Notes under the pieces: generated by a model
Database searches by the model: none
What the model was told of the DNA's origin: nothing
What the model saw: the letters and a program-made list of their open reading frames with translations, nothing else
Assembly: GCA_945787015.1 (NCBI GenBank)
Contig: CALZGM010000016.1
Location: 1-64,000 of the forward strand
Origin: an uncultured Roseburia sp.
GTDB lineage: Bacteria; Bacillota; Clostridia; Lachnospirales; Lachnospiraceae
Direction of reading: 5' to 3'
DNA: 64,000 bases
In this document: positions 16,948-25,810 of the stretch, in pieces
Position numbering within the stretch: position 1 is the stretch's first letter
How the letters are laid out: the number at the start of each line of letters is the position of its first letter
Position numbers and translations under genes: made by a program

Positions 16948-17829
16948 CTATTCTTCCACGCGAATCTCATAATATGCTTCAAATATCTTTCCTGCTTCCA
17001 GCATGTTTCCCCATTCACGTTCATTAAGACTTCCTTCGTAACCAACCATATCACATCTTCCATACCATGGTTCAATGCAGACAAATGGCGAACCTTCTTT
17101 GTTTGGCGACCAGAGCGCCACAAGCGGTGTATCAAAGTTCACTGTTATGTATGGTTCTCTCTCCGGTGTAAGCAAAGACATTTCCTGTAGCTGCTTGTTT
17201 TCAAAAATATAGGTATCTACATCAAAGAAGCCTTTTTTCAACCGGCAGCAATTATTTTCTAATTCTAACGTATGCTCCTGTGGCAGGCATAGTCCCAGTT
17301 CCAGATTCGGTGTACGATAAATTAATTTTTCTTTCTTTTCAAAGCGCACCAGATACTGACTCTGCTCTTTTCCTTCCTCTAATGGACAAAGGAAAGCGGG
17401 ATGTGCCCCAATTGAAAAATACATTGGCTCTTCTGCTGCCGTATTTATCACTTTCCAAAGCACACGCACGGTATTTTCAATAAGTCGGTACCCGATTTCC
17501 AGTCGGAAATCAAAAGGATATTTCGCCTTTGTTTCCACTGTAGATTCTATAGCAAACCAGATTTCATCTTCCTTTTGTGATACAAGAGAAAACTCCATAT
17601 CCCTTGCAAACCCGTGTTGTCCCATCGGGTATTCCACACCCTTATATCGGTATTTTCCTCCACTCACCTTGCCGACGAAAGGAAAAAGTACCGGTGAATG
17701 TCTCCCCCAATATTTACTGTCACCGCACCATAAGTATTCTCTGCCACTTGCATCCTTTAAGGAAATCATTTCCGCTCCAAAGCTCTCAAATGTAGCATCG
17801 ATTTTATCATTTTTTAAATGATACTGCAT
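16948..17829 (-). CDS. Aldose 1-epimerase family protein (LacX-like)
   Basis: The 293-aa protein is a galactose mutarotase-fold enzyme. It contains DATFESFGAEMISLKD, the GRHSPVLFPFVGK segment, GQHGFARDMEF with a conserved His, SIGAHPAFLCPL with the second His, and the late CIEPWYG motif with a Glu. This layout matches the LacX/YihR-type subgroup acting on sugar or sugar-phosphate anomers rather than classical GalM. AAAGGAGAAGAGG precedes the start. It is followed 17 nt later by the NUDIX gene and preceded by capA (18 nt). Confidence 0.85.
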   Translation of the reverse strand: MQYHLKNDKIDATFESFGAEMISLKDASGREYLWCGDSKYWGRHSPVLFPFVGKVSGGKYRYKGVEYPMGQHGFARDMEFSLVSQKEDEIWFAIESTVETKAKYPFDFRLEIGYRLIENTVRVLWKVINTAAEEPMYFSIGAHPAFLCPLEEGKEQSQYLVRFEKKEKLIYRTPNLELGLCLPQEHTLELENNCCRLKKGFFDVDTYIFENKQLQEMSLLTPEREPYITVNFDTPLVALWSPNKEGSPFVCIEPWYGRCDMVGYEGSLNEREWGNMLEAGKIFEAYYEIRVEE

Positions 17830-17847
17830 AACCTCTTCTCCTTTACA

Positions 17848-19023
17848 CTATTCTGTTTTATCTGTAACACTGCCATCGCTGTTTACATAGCTTTTTTCAG
17901 AAATTTCATTCATATAAGTATATAATTTTTCTGCCTCTGCGCTTTCCATTGCCTGTGTCTGTCCATTCACCGCAAAAGCCGGTATCAAACTATATTCTAC
18001 TGTATCATCTGCCTTTATTATAACTTTTACCAGCATCGTCTTTGGAATACTGTTACTGAAAATATAATTTCCCAGGCTATAAAAAACCGGCTTTCCATCT
18101 ATAAATTCAATGCCCTGCAATACATGTGGATGTGCCCCGATGATTACATCCGCTCCGGCTTCCACACAGTGCTTTGCTATCACATTCTGATACTCCTGCG
18201 GATATTCTTCCCGCTCAATTCCCCAATGTACATAAACGGTCAGAAAATCACATTCCTCTTTGGATTCCCTGATACGTTCTACAAGTCTTGTATCGTCATA
18301 TGTGGTAAATAACCCCGGCTGTTTATTCCTGACATCCCAGCCTGCTACCGGAATCACACGCGTTGCTGCCAAAAAGCCAAACTTTTTACCATTTGCTTCA
18401 ATAACCTGCAATTCCTCTGCCCGCTCTTTGCTATCGCCTGCACCCGCATACAAAATACCTGCCTCATCCAGCGTAGCAAAGGTATCCAGTAATGCATCCT
18501 GCCCAAAATCCAGGCTGTGATTATTGGCAAGACTTACAATATCAATTCCCAAATCCAGTAAAATCTGCACATTCTTTGGATCCGTCTGAAAGGTAAACTG
18601 TTTATCCTCCATCGGCTCCCCTCTGGTGCTGAGCTGAAATTCATGATTCACCATCATAATGTCGGCATTTTGCATTTCGGCAAGAATCTCTTCCGAAACC
18701 AGCCCTGTCACGCCATTCTTTTTATAAATGCTCTCTGTAGATGCCTTTATCAAAACATCTCCTCCAAAGAGGAGTACCGTATCTTTCTGATTAGCTTCGG
18801 TTTCGGTCTCCGTTTCGCCCTCCTGCGCCGACTCGGTCGTAAGTTCCGTTTCTACTCCTGCCGCTTTTTCCGTTTCCAAAACCATTTCTGTCTGTTCTGC
18901 TACATTGTCCTGCTTTGTACTTACCGGCTTTTGTATTCTGCCATGAAATATCAGCAGGGCAAACACCAAAGCAGTTGCCGATAAAGAAAGCAAATACAGC
19001 AGAACTCTTACCTTTTTGTTCAT
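17848..19023 (-). CDS. CapA/PgsA-type metallophosphatase-fold membrane-anchored protein
   Basis: The 391-aa protein has an N-terminal membrane anchor (VLLYLLSLSATALVFALLIF), an extracytoplasmic linker rich in Glu and Thr (residues 35-80), and a PGA_cap domain from about 82. Domain motifs include VLLFGGDVLI, MVNHEFQLSTRGEP, LANNHSLDFG, VYVHWGIE and GAHPHVLQGIE, which supply the metal-ligand Asp, His and Asn. Relatives take part in poly-gamma-glutamate capsule synthesis or unknown envelope reactions; no pgsB/C genes are present, so that substrate is unproven. It is upstream of the epimerase-NUDIX genes on the same strand. Confidence 0.85.
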   Translation of the reverse strand: MNKKVRVLLYLLSLSATALVFALLIFHGRIQKPVSTKQDNVAEQTEMVLETEKAAGVETELTTESAQEGETETETEANQKDTVLLFGGDVLIKASTESIYKKNGVTGLVSEEILAEMQNADIMMVNHEFQLSTRGEPMEDKQFTFQTDPKNVQILLDLGIDIVSLANNHSLDFGQDALLDTFATLDEAGILYAGAGDSKERAEELQVIEANGKKFGFLAATRVIPVAGWDVRNKQPGLFTTYDDTRLVERIRESKEECDFLTVYVHWGIEREEYPQEYQNVIAKHCVEAGADVIIGAHPHVLQGIEFIDGKPVFYSLGNYIFSNSIPKTMLVKVIIKADDTVEYSLIPAFAVNGQTQAMESAEAEKLYTYMNEISEKSYVNSDGSVTDKTE

Positions 19024-19116
19024 TCCTCAATGCCTCTTTTTTTAAACCTAATAGTTACTTAGATTTTATCACATTAGGTACTTTATTACTAGGAGTAAGT
19101 TGAAGTTTTATGTGAC

Positions 19117-19147
19117 AAAAAACTCCGCCATGTGACTGCGGAGTTTT
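19117..19147 (-). terminator. Intrinsic terminator
   Basis: ACTCCGC and GCGGAGT form a perfect stem with a nine-base loop, followed on the minus strand by TTTTTTG. It ends whatever transcription enters from the 19.2-kb side, including the short coding remnant at 19156-19226. Confidence 0.85.
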
Positions 19148-19155
19148 CTCTTTGC

Positions 19156-19226
19156 CTATATATTCCAGTACCGGTCTACCCTGTCTTTTGCCTGCTCCTT
19201 ACTCAAATCAAAAATAAAAATTTAAT
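19156..19226 (-). pseudogene. Short C-terminal gene remnant
   Basis: On the minus strand a frame reading DLSKEQAKDRVDRYWNI then stop runs into the terminator at 19117-19147. Upstream it is cut off at the REP-like element. It looks like the surviving tail of a lost gene with its original terminator. Only about 20 residues remain, so this is tentative. Confidence 0.3.
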
Positions 19227-19239
19227 GGTGTCAGGCACC
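19218..19239 (-). repeat. REP-like palindrome, copy 1
   Basis: A 22-bp element AAATTTAAT plus GGTGTCAGGCACC (plus-strand order). The GC-rich half is an imperfect palindrome, GGTG-TCAGG-CACC. An identical 22-mer is at 21872-21893 and diverged copies at 27920 and 28045. Confidence 0.75.
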
Positions 19240-19263
19240 TTTTGCCTATTATTCCCAAGTAAA

Positions 19264-19293
19264 AAATACCCCCACAAAATAGCGAAGGTATTT
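19264..19293 (-). terminator. Terminator of the 19298-20737 gene
   Basis: On the minus strand AAATACC (19293-19287) pairs with GGTATTT (19270-19264), followed by T residues. It starts a few bases after the stop codon at 19298. Confidence 0.65.
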
Positions 19294-19297
19294 CAAT

Positions 19298-20737
19298 TTA
19301 CGCATAGGGAACGAATTCCCTCTGTTGTTGAATAGTAAGAGACTTAGAAATTTCTTCCATCTTCTCCTTTTCAACTTTGGTCAACCATTTTGTGGTTCTG
19401 TTAAGTTGGCTTAATATCCTAGCGAATGCTGCTTCAATCTCTTCATCAGAAGCAAATACTAAGGCATTAAACTTTGTAAAAATTGCAGATTCCGCAATTT
19501 TTTTATATCCTAATTCAGTAGTTTCAACTCGATTACTCCATTTAGAAGCCCTTGTTGTTTGTGGCAAACGGACATAATATTTTTCACCTGTATATTCACT
19601 TCTTTCTATCTGTAATCCAATCTTTTCTAATGGGGACATTATTCGATTACACATTGCATCAAAATTACTATTGGTCTGTTCAACACTAATATTAACTAAA
19701 TCTTTTTTCCCAAAATGATAATTTTTGTTTGTCAAACAATAACATCCTATATTTTGCATAAATACCTTACAGTTCATTCCAAAATATAATGGATATATGT
19801 AATCACTATTTTTTATCATAAAACGTATAGAAGGACCATTCATACCGATTATACTAATGTCCCCATCTGATATTCTAGCATTAAATCGTTTTAAGTGGCT
19901 TTGAACAAACTCTGTCTCATAGCAATATTTCAAAGTTTCTGTATTAAGCAATCCGCCATTTTTCATAACCGCTTCCCAAATATCATTATGATTGCTATTT
20001 AACCAATCTGCCAATCCTTTTCTACAAACTAAAAGCTGCCCTTTGTTTCGTTGATATATGTTTTCAGCTTCTTTTTTACATTTTTTTAAAAGAGTTTTTA
20101 ACTCAAAATACTGTTTCTTTACATATGTTATCTCTCCTCCGCTCTTAATATATGTTGTTTTAAGAGAATTTAAGTTATATAGTAGTGTTTCAATATCATG
20201 AAATAATTTATATGGCAAAAGAATTTTAAAATTTTTAAACCATTCTTCGGATTCCTTAATATAATTGATATCTGTCAAGTCGATCTCATCAAATTCAATT
20301 CGCCTTTTAGATTCTGCCTGATATTTTTGTTGTTCATTGTGAGTGCGCCTAATTTTTGCGACATTTTCAATACCCGGGAATTTCTTTATACACTCTGAAC
20401 CAACATTTAATTCATTATCGTTCAACTTATTGTGTATATAAAAAACTAACTTATTCTTTGTTCTACATAATTGACATCGAATTTCCCCTGTCGCCTCATC
20501 ATTGCACCCTATACCACTCCATTCATTTTTTATTTCATCAAACAATATTTTTTTGTTATTTAAAATAACCGCACGTGCCTTATCATCTAATGTTTGACTT
20601 TTATTAAATTCATCCTCACTAAGTACATCGTATGTTTGTAGGGCAGCAAAAAGATTTCCATATAAATCAAAATTTTTTCCCGCTTCACTATTCTTTAGTA
20701 AAATCATTTCATCTCTTCTGATTAACAGTTTTGCCAC
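19298..20737 (-). CDS. Hypothetical protein with Cys-rich zinc-finger-like motif, 479 aa
   Basis: Not recognised as a named family. Near residue 88 it has CQLCRTKNKLVFYIHNKL followed by ELNVGSECIKKF, a Cys-x2-Cys/His/Cys pattern resembling small zinc-ribbon modules of phage and mobile-element proteins. The rest is mixed helical, basic and low in GC compared with flanking housekeeping genes, fitting recent acquisition. Translation probably begins at GTG 20735-20737 with AGAAGGG six bases upstream. It stands alone with its own terminator, beside REP-like and Rpn fragments. Alternative: a phage-derived or defence-related protein. Confidence 0.6.
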   Translation of the reverse strand: MAKLLIRRDEMILLKNSEAGKNFDLYGNLFAALQTYDVLSEDEFNKSQTLDDKARAVILNNKKILFDEIKNEWSGIGCNDEATGEIRCQLCRTKNKLVFYIHNKLNDNELNVGSECIKKFPGIENVAKIRRTHNEQQKYQAESKRRIEFDEIDLTDINYIKESEEWFKNFKILLPYKLFHDIETLLYNLNSLKTTYIKSGGEITYVKKQYFELKTLLKKCKKEAENIYQRNKGQLLVCRKGLADWLNSNHNDIWEAVMKNGGLLNTETLKYCYETEFVQSHLKRFNARISDGDISIIGMNGPSIRFMIKNSDYIYPLYFGMNCKVFMQNIGCYCLTNKNYHFGKKDLVNISVEQTNSNFDAMCNRIMSPLEKIGLQIERSEYTGEKYYVRLPQTTRASKWSNRVETTELGYKKIAESAIFTKFNALVFASDEEIEAAFARILSQLNRTTKWLTKVEKEKMEEISKSLTIQQQREFVPYA

Positions 20738-20821
20738 TATATCCCTTCTCTCTGAATCGAATGTATGTTTGTCTAAATTATAAATCTACATGTGTCTAAA
20801 GTCAAGGTAATAAATAGTAAC

Positions 20822-20868
20822 AAAAGGGACTGCTACACTAAAAATTACTTAGTGTGCTAGTCCCTTTG
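20822..20868 (-). terminator. Long inverted repeat, probable terminator
   Basis: Arms at 20823-20841 and 20849-20867 match over 19 bases except for a central three-base AGC/GCT difference. It lies about 57 nt downstream of the Rpn pseudogene on the minus strand. It may be a terminator or a remnant mobile-element end. Confidence 0.5.
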
Positions 20869-20924
20869 TTGAAAATCTTTTTTGGCATTTAGTTTAATTT
20901 TCCCAGAAAAGGTTTTTATTGTTC

Positions 20925-21386
20925 CTAAGAAAGATTAACCAATTCTTCCACTTCCTCTATAGAAAGACAAGATACTTCCGCAATCTCTTCTACTGCCTTG
21001 CACACGCTTTTTCGACCTCCTTCTGTTTCCTTGAAATGCCTGACCTGCTTTGCCAATAACAGATAATACATATCCTCTGAGCTTGTGCATCTAAAATCAT
21101 GCATCAGCTTCCCAATTGGGTCATCATCATCTTTATAACTGCCATTCACATATATAATATGCGAACCATCTCCAAAACTGCTCCCTGATCTGTTCGCTGC
21201 ACTTCTATATCGTAAACCTTATCATCAACATCTTTGGCATAAATGTCAATCTTAATAGAACGGCCTCCCGACATTGGATTTTTATATTCCCTTTGGGCTG
21301 CAACCTCCAGTACTTTTAAATCAGTACGTTACAATAACCTGTAACTCTTCCTGCATTCTTATATCTTGTAAAGTCTGATTTTCCAT
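20925..21386 (-). pseudogene. Broken Rpn/PD-(D/E)XK nuclease-family gene
   Basis: A ribosome site AAGGAAG and ATG at 21384-21386 start MENQTLQDIRMQEE, which soon hits a stop. In a shifted frame DLKVLEVAAQREYKNPMSGG, then SIKIDIYAKD and YDIEVQRTDQGA give the nuclease core with Asp and Glu-X-Gln. After an internal deletion the third segment FGDGSHIIYVNGSYKDDDDPIGKLMHDF with MYYLLLAKQVRHFKETEGG is the family's C-terminal end. At least two frameshifts and one deletion make it non-functional. Only the last 74 codons (20925-21149) remain as a clean frame. Confidence 0.8.
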
Positions 21387-21476
21387 GTAAGTCTTCCTTT
21401 CTTATTATAACCATTTTTAAATTAATGCACAACAGCTAATGCTTCCTGTAAAGATTATTTATTAGTAAATCTATTA

Positions 21477-21830
21477 TCATATTAGCATCCTTTCTAACGT
21501 ATATTTTCGTATATACGTATTTTGATGCAAAAAATTATTTTCTTTTTCGTTATTCATATCTTTTAGTGCTTCCATATAGCCGAGTAGCTTTCTCTGACAA
21601 TTTCCATCAAGGTTCTGATAACTTTCAATCAGCATACCTAACTCTGTTCCCTTATCTATGACATACGTAACATTCTCCCGGCTACGTACCCCGATATGTT
21701 CTGCTCCTGACAACAAATCATACGGTGTCACACCCAACACTTCGCAAATAATAAAAATCTTGTCTGATACCGGATTCGTCTTTTTCTTCTTCCAGTCACT
21801 AATCGTCTGCATCTTCTGCTTCCTTCCCAA
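21477..21830 (-). pseudogene. Truncated XRE-family regulator
   Basis: The frame contains TISDWKKKKTNPVSDKIFIICEVLGVTPYDLLSGAEHIG and continues to MEALKDMNNEKENN, nearly identical in layout to the intact regulator at 27435-27794. The upstream sequence in another alignment reads CCKERALGRKQKMQ where the intact copy has a full helix-turn-helix, so about eight residues of the recognition region and the whole start are lost. A REP-like element sits about 40 nt upstream of the break. The C-terminal tail has also been extended by frame change. Confidence 0.75.
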
Positions 21831-21871
21831 TGCTCTTTCTTTGCAGCAATCTCTCCATACACCTGCTTATG

Positions 21872-21893
21872 AAATTTAATGGTGTCAGGCACC
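21872..21893 (-). repeat. REP-like palindrome, copy 2
   Basis: Identical over 22 bp to 19218-19239. It lies between the broken XRE gene and the promoter of the HTH-Ugd fusion gene. Confidence 0.75.
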
Positions 21894-21905
21894 AATGTGG
21901 TCCAG

Positions 21906-21934
21906 TTGACGCAAAATACATTTTGTGATAACAT
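21906..21934 (+). promoter_or_regulatory. Promoter with dyad operator candidate for the HTH-Ugd gene
   Basis: TTGACG (21906-21911), 17-nt spacer, TAACAT (21929-21934). Inside the spacer CAAAAT (21912-21917) and ATTTTG (21920-21925) form a perfect dyad around AC. The gene it drives encodes an XRE-type DNA-binding domain, so autoregulation at this dyad is plausible. Confidence 0.6.
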
Positions 21935-21998
21935 TTCAAAGTAAGAATATGATTATTCTAATGTAAAATATCGTTTTAAACTGGTTTTCGGAGGACTT

Positions 21999-23474
21999 AT
22001 GAAAAAATTATCTATTGATAAACTTGTTAGAAACGTCATTCAATCAAGAAAAGCCAAAGGAATGACACAGGTTCAGCTTGCCGAAGCAACAGGCATCAAC
22101 CGTGCGATGATTGGCCGCTTGGAAAAAGCTGATTATATCCCATCTGTAGAGCAGCTCCAACGTCTTGGAGAAGTTTTAGAATTTGAAGTGGTAGACCTCT
22201 TTGTTGATGAAGAAGTAGATACACCAAAAGCAATGGTACTTGATCGAAAATACAAAATCGCCGTCGCCGGTACCGGGTACGTAGGACTTTCTATTGCGAC
22301 CTTACTTGCACAGCACAACCATGTCACTGCTGTTGATATCATTCCTGAAAAAGTCGAACTGATTAATAACAAAAAATCACCGATTCAGGATGAATACATA
22401 GAAAAATACCTGAAAGAAAAGGAACTGGATTTGACCGCTACACTCGATGGAGAAGCTGCGTATAAAAATGCTGACTTTGTCGTCATCGCTGCACCGACCA
22501 ACTACGATAGCAAGAAAAACTTCTTCGACTGTTCCGCCGTGGAAGCTGTTATTGAGCTGGTACATAAAACAAATCCGGATGCCATGATGGTCATCAAATC
22601 CACCATACCGGTTGGATACACCGCTTCCGTCCGTGAAAAATATCATACAAAAAACATTATCTTTAGTCCTGAATTTTTGCGCGAATCTAAAGCCTTATAT
22701 GATAACCTGTATCCTTCCCGCATCATCGTTTCCTGTGACGAAGCATCTGCAGAAAAGGCACATCTTTTCGCTGCACTTTTACAGCAGGGTGCCATCAAAG
22801 AAGACATTGACACCCTATTCATGGGATTTACCGAAGCAGAAGCCGTAAAACTCTTTGCCAATACCTATCTGGCTCTACGTGTTTCCTACTTCAATGAACT
22901 GGATACTTATGCAGAATCAAAAGGACTAAACACACAGGAAATTATCAACGGTGTCTGCCTGGATCCCCGTATTGGAACTCACTACAACAATCCTTCCTTC
23001 GGATATGGCGGATATTGTTTACCAAAGGATACCAAACAGCTTCTGGCAAACTTTTCAGATGTTCCACAAAATATGATGACAGCTATCGTGGAATCTAACC
23101 GGACCAGAAAAGACTTCATTGCAGACCGTGTACTAGAAATTGCAGGTGCTTATGAAGCAAACAGTAGCTGGGATGTAAATAAGGAAAAAGAAGTCATCAT
23201 TGGAGTCTATCGTCTTACCATGAAGAGTAATTCTGACAACTTCCGCCAGTCTTCCATTCAAGGTGTCATGAAACGAATTAAGGCGAAAGGCGCTACCGTT
23301 GTCATCTATGAACCAACCCTTCCGGCAGGCTCCACCTTCTACGGAAGCCGTGTCATCGGCGACTTGACAGAGTTTAAACGTATTTCCCAGGCGATCATCG
23401 CCAATCGTTATGATTCCTGTTTAGATGATGTAGCAGAGAAGGTCTACACTCGTGACTTATTTAGAAGAGATTAG
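21999..23474 (+). CDS. XRE helix-turn-helix fused to UDP-glucose 6-dehydrogenase
   Basis: Residues 8-65 are an XRE DNA-binding domain ([24 protein letters not shown]). From about 82 the protein is a complete nucleotide-sugar dehydrogenase: [19 protein letters not shown] for NAD binding, [33 protein letters not shown], and the catalytic Cys in [14 protein letters not shown]. The enzyme oxidises UDP-glucose to UDP-glucuronate in two NAD-dependent steps. Total 491 aa; ordinary Ugd is about 390-410. GGAGG precedes the ATG. The epimerase gene 11 nt downstream would convert the product to UDP-galacturonate. The fusion suggests metabolite-sensing or autorepression; that part is inference. Confidence 0.9.
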   Translation: MKKLSIDKLVRNVIQSRKAKGMTQVQLAEATGINRAMIGRLEKADYIPSVEQLQRLGEVLEFEVVDLFVDEEVDTPKAMVLDRKYKIAVAGTGYVGLSIATLLAQHNHVTAVDIIPEKVELINNKKSPIQDEYIEKYLKEKELDLTATLDGEAAYKNADFVVIAAPTNYDSKKNFFDCSAVEAVIELVHKTNPDAMMVIKSTIPVGYTASVREKYHTKNIIFSPEFLRESKALYDNLYPSRIIVSCDEASAEKAHLFAALLQQGAIKEDIDTLFMGFTEAEAVKLFANTYLALRVSYFNELDTYAESKGLNTQEIINGVCLDPRIGTHYNNPSFGYGGYCLPKDTKQLLANFSDVPQNMMTAIVESNRTRKDFIADRVLEIAGAYEANSSWDVNKEKEVIIGVYRLTMKSNSDNFRQSSIQGVMKRIKAKGATVVIYEPTLPAGSTFYGSRVIGDLTEFKRISQAIIANRYDSCLDDVAEKVYTRDLFRRD

Positions 23475-23485
23475 AGGAAAAAAAC

Positions 23486-24574
23486 ATGCAACATATAGAC
23501 TTAAAAAACAAAACCATTTTTATCACCGGTTCTGCCGGATTTATCGGAAGTAACCTCGTACTGGAACTATTAAGAACACAGTCTCCAATTACAATAATCG
23601 GACTCGATAATATGAATCATTATTATGATGTCAGCATCAAAGAATGGAGACTTGCTGAAATCGAAAAGTGTGTTGCGGAACACAACGAATCCACTTACAA
23701 GTTTTATCAGGGCGATCTTGCGGATAAAGCTCTGATTGACAAAATTTTTGCAGAACATAAACCACAAATTGTAGTCAATTTGGCTGCGCAGGCAGGTGTC
23801 CGTTATTCCATCACCAATCCGGATGCTTATATACAATCCAATGTGATTGGCTTTTACAATATTTTAGAAGCTTGCAGACATTCCTATGACAACGAAGCTA
23901 CGGGTGTCGAACACCTCGTATACGCTTCCTCCTCTTCTGTCTATGGAACCAATAAAAAAGTGCCTTACAACACAGAAGATAAAGTGGACAACCCGGTATC
24001 ACTTTATGCTGCTACCAAGAAAAGTAACGAACTAATGGCTCACTCTTACTCTAAGTTATATAACATTCCTTCTACCGGGCTTCGTTTCTTCACGGTATAT
24101 GGTCCAGCCGGAAGGCCGGATATGGCTTACTTTGGTTTTACCAACAAACTGTTAAAAGGAGATAACATACAGATTTTCAACTATGGAAACTGTAAACGAG
24201 ACTTTACCTATATCGATGATATCGTAGAAGGAGTAAAACGTGTCATGCAAGGAGCTCCGGAAAAGAAAACCGGCGAAGACGGTCTTCCGATTCCGCCATA
24301 TGCTGTCTACAACATCGGTAACAGTAATCCGGAAAACCTTCTGGACTTTGTCGATATCTTACAGCAGGAACTGATTCGTGCCAAGGTACTCCCGAGCGAT
24401 TATGATTTCGAAGCACACAAAGAACTGGTACCGATGCAGCCGGGAGATGTACCTGTAACATACGCTGACACCACTCCACTCGAGCGTGATTACGGCTTTA
24501 AACCCAATACACCTTTACGGGATGGATTACGGAAATTTGCAGAATGGTATAAAGAATTTTATAAAATCAGCTAA
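23486..24574 (+). CDS. NAD-dependent epimerase, probable UDP-glucuronate 4-epimerase
   Basis: The 362-aa extended SDR has FITGSAGFIGSNLVLELL (Rossmann glycine motif), the substrate loop VNLAAQAGVRYSITNP, catalytic SSSSVYG and YAATKK (Tyr-x3-Lys), and GLRFFTVYGPAGRPDMA, typical of UDP-glucuronate 4-epimerases. GAGGAAAAAAAC precedes the ATG. With the dehydrogenase 11 nt upstream it would make UDP-galacturonate from UDP-glucose for envelope polysaccharide. It may also feed the large polysaccharide cluster at 30-46 kb. A terminator follows immediately. Confidence 0.88.
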   Translation: MQHIDLKNKTIFITGSAGFIGSNLVLELLRTQSPITIIGLDNMNHYYDVSIKEWRLAEIEKCVAEHNESTYKFYQGDLADKALIDKIFAEHKPQIVVNLAAQAGVRYSITNPDAYIQSNVIGFYNILEACRHSYDNEATGVEHLVYASSSSVYGTNKKVPYNTEDKVDNPVSLYAATKKSNELMAHSYSKLYNIPSTGLRFFTVYGPAGRPDMAYFGFTNKLLKGDNIQIFNYGNCKRDFTYIDDIVEGVKRVMQGAPEKKTGEDGLPIPPYAVYNIGNSNPENLLDFVDILQQELIRAKVLPSDYDFEAHKELVPMQPGDVPVTYADTTPLERDYGFKPNTPLRDGLRKFAEWYKEFYKIS

Positions 24575-24581
24575 TAAAAAT

Positions 24582-24617
24582 AGGGCCAGTCAAGGTTAAC
24601 AACCTGGCTGGTCCTTC
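24582..24617 (+). terminator. Terminator between convergent genes
   Basis: GGGCCAGTCAAGGTT and AACCTGGCTGGTCC form a long stem with one bulge, followed by TTCTTT. It overlaps the 3' end of the minus-strand Rpn gene at 24596. Confidence 0.8.
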
Positions 24618-25507
24618 TTTCCAAACACTTCCTTTTCCTTTACTGCGAGTACTTCTGACACATCTATTCCAAGTATCTCTGCTGTCTCTTCCGGAGATCT
24701 CTTTTTCAAAACATTCCTGATCAGTTCTGCTTTTCCTTGCTCCAGCCCTTGCTCCAGCCCTTGCTCCAGCCCTTGCTCCAGTCCTTCTCTGATTGCCTCT
24801 TCTCTCTCCAATGCTATCTGCCTGTCAAACGTATAATCCAGTTGTGTCACCTTCACCACCTCCGAACGATGCTCCATCAAAAACTGCCTCAATACATTTT
24901 CCTCTATGCATCTATTGATTGCATTATTAATTGCCGTTTCCAGATTTTTATAGCCTTCCTGCTTATGGTATTCCCTTACATAATCGACAAATATCATGTA
25001 CTGCTTTAATACCGGGCAGCGCTCCAGTAATTCCTTATTACGTCCGTTATTGATATTATACACTCGGCATGTTAATTCCACTTCCGGATGCGCTACCGGT
25101 TTTTCAAACGCATCCGAAAGCTTAAGGTCATATTGCTCCGGCTGATCTTCCGTTCCATTATAAAAAATAGCAAATTTCGGAATCGGAATTCTTATTAAGG
25201 AGCGTCCGTAAATGTTACGATTTCTTAAGATATGCTCCAAAATATTTACAAAATAAATCAAGCACCGCACCGGCATGTTCGGGCAGACGCTGGATTGATG
25301 CTCATAAATACTTAGGCTGGCATCCAAGACAAACGCCGCATCATTTCTTACCGTAAGTGATACCCCCTTATCAAGGGTATGCATTTCTACCTGTTCCGGA
25401 TCAGAATAATCCGAACCATTCATTGCATTGTAAAGCTGCAGCGCATTCTTCTTGTCCTCCATTAGCATGCTGAACACATCGCTCTTGTACTCTCTGTTTC
25501 CTGCCAT
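24596..25507 (-). CDS. Rpn/PD-(D/E)XK nuclease-family 'transposase', intact
   Basis: The 303-aa protein has the family layout: KSDVFSMLMEDKKNALQLYNAMNGS at the start, DASLSIYEHQSSVCPNMPVRCLIYFVNI carrying the Asp/Glu-X-Gln core, IPKFAIFYNGTED, and a C-terminal helical region. Four tandem GLEQ units at about residues 243-258 form a flexible or coiled segment before KAELIRNVLKKRSPEETAEILGI. GAGGAG precedes the ATG. Members cleave DNA in a recombination-linked manner in the few tested cases. It is the only complete copy of several relatives in this window. Confidence 0.82.
   Translation of the reverse strand: MAGNREYKSDVFSMLMEDKKNALQLYNAMNGSDYSDPEQVEMHTLDKGVSLTVRNDAAFVLDASLSIYEHQSSVCPNMPVRCLIYFVNILEHILRNRNIYGRSLIRIPIPKFAIFYNGTEDQPEQYDLKLSDAFEKPVAHPEVELTCRVYNINNGRNKELLERCPVLKQYMIFVDYVREYHKQEGYKNLETAINNAINRCIEENVLRQFLMEHRSEVVKVTQLDYTFDRQIALEREEAIREGLEQGLEQGLEQGLEQGKAELIRNVLKKRSPEETAEILGIDVSEVLAVKEKEVFGKKDQPGC
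24736..24783 (-). repeat. Four tandem 12-bp repeats within the Rpn gene
   Basis: CTTGCTCCAGCC is repeated three times exactly and once with one change (plus-strand order), encoding GLEQ on the minus strand. Being a multiple of three, copy-number change would lengthen or shorten the protein without frameshift. Confidence 0.85.
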
Positions 25508-25810
25508 ATTCCATTCTCCTCTTTCGTAATAGTGAGGCAGGAATCTTGTTACTGTTCACAGACAAGCCAGTAAAAAGTAACGGAATCTTTCATTACATTT
25601 CAAGAAAATCCCTGCCTTAGATTAATTAGTGACTGTAAAAGCATAGACTTTCGGTGATTTGTAATAAAATATGATAAAGATATGTATAAGATCGTGCAGC
25701 CCCTAATGGCCACGCCTGCTATGAAAATCTGCTTTTTATTAATTATAGCATTGAAATACAACCTATACAAGAGTGTTTTTAATCCCACAGAGTGTTATTT
25801 CTGTAAAGAT
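25508..25810. other. 303-bp non-coding stretch
   Basis: AT-rich spacer between the Rpn gene start and the RAYT-DprA gene end. I see only short spurious frames and no convincing RNA gene. It may contain the Rpn promoter on the right side and decayed sequence. Confidence 0.4.

Noticed and set aside
17848-19023. Poly-gamma-glutamate capsule locus
   Set aside because: Only the CapA-like fold is present; pgsB/capB and pgsC/capC homologues are absent from the neighbourhood.
24737-25009. Leu/Gln-rich plus-strand gene
   Set aside because: It is the complement of the GLEQ repeat and body of the minus-strand Rpn gene, with no ribosome site.
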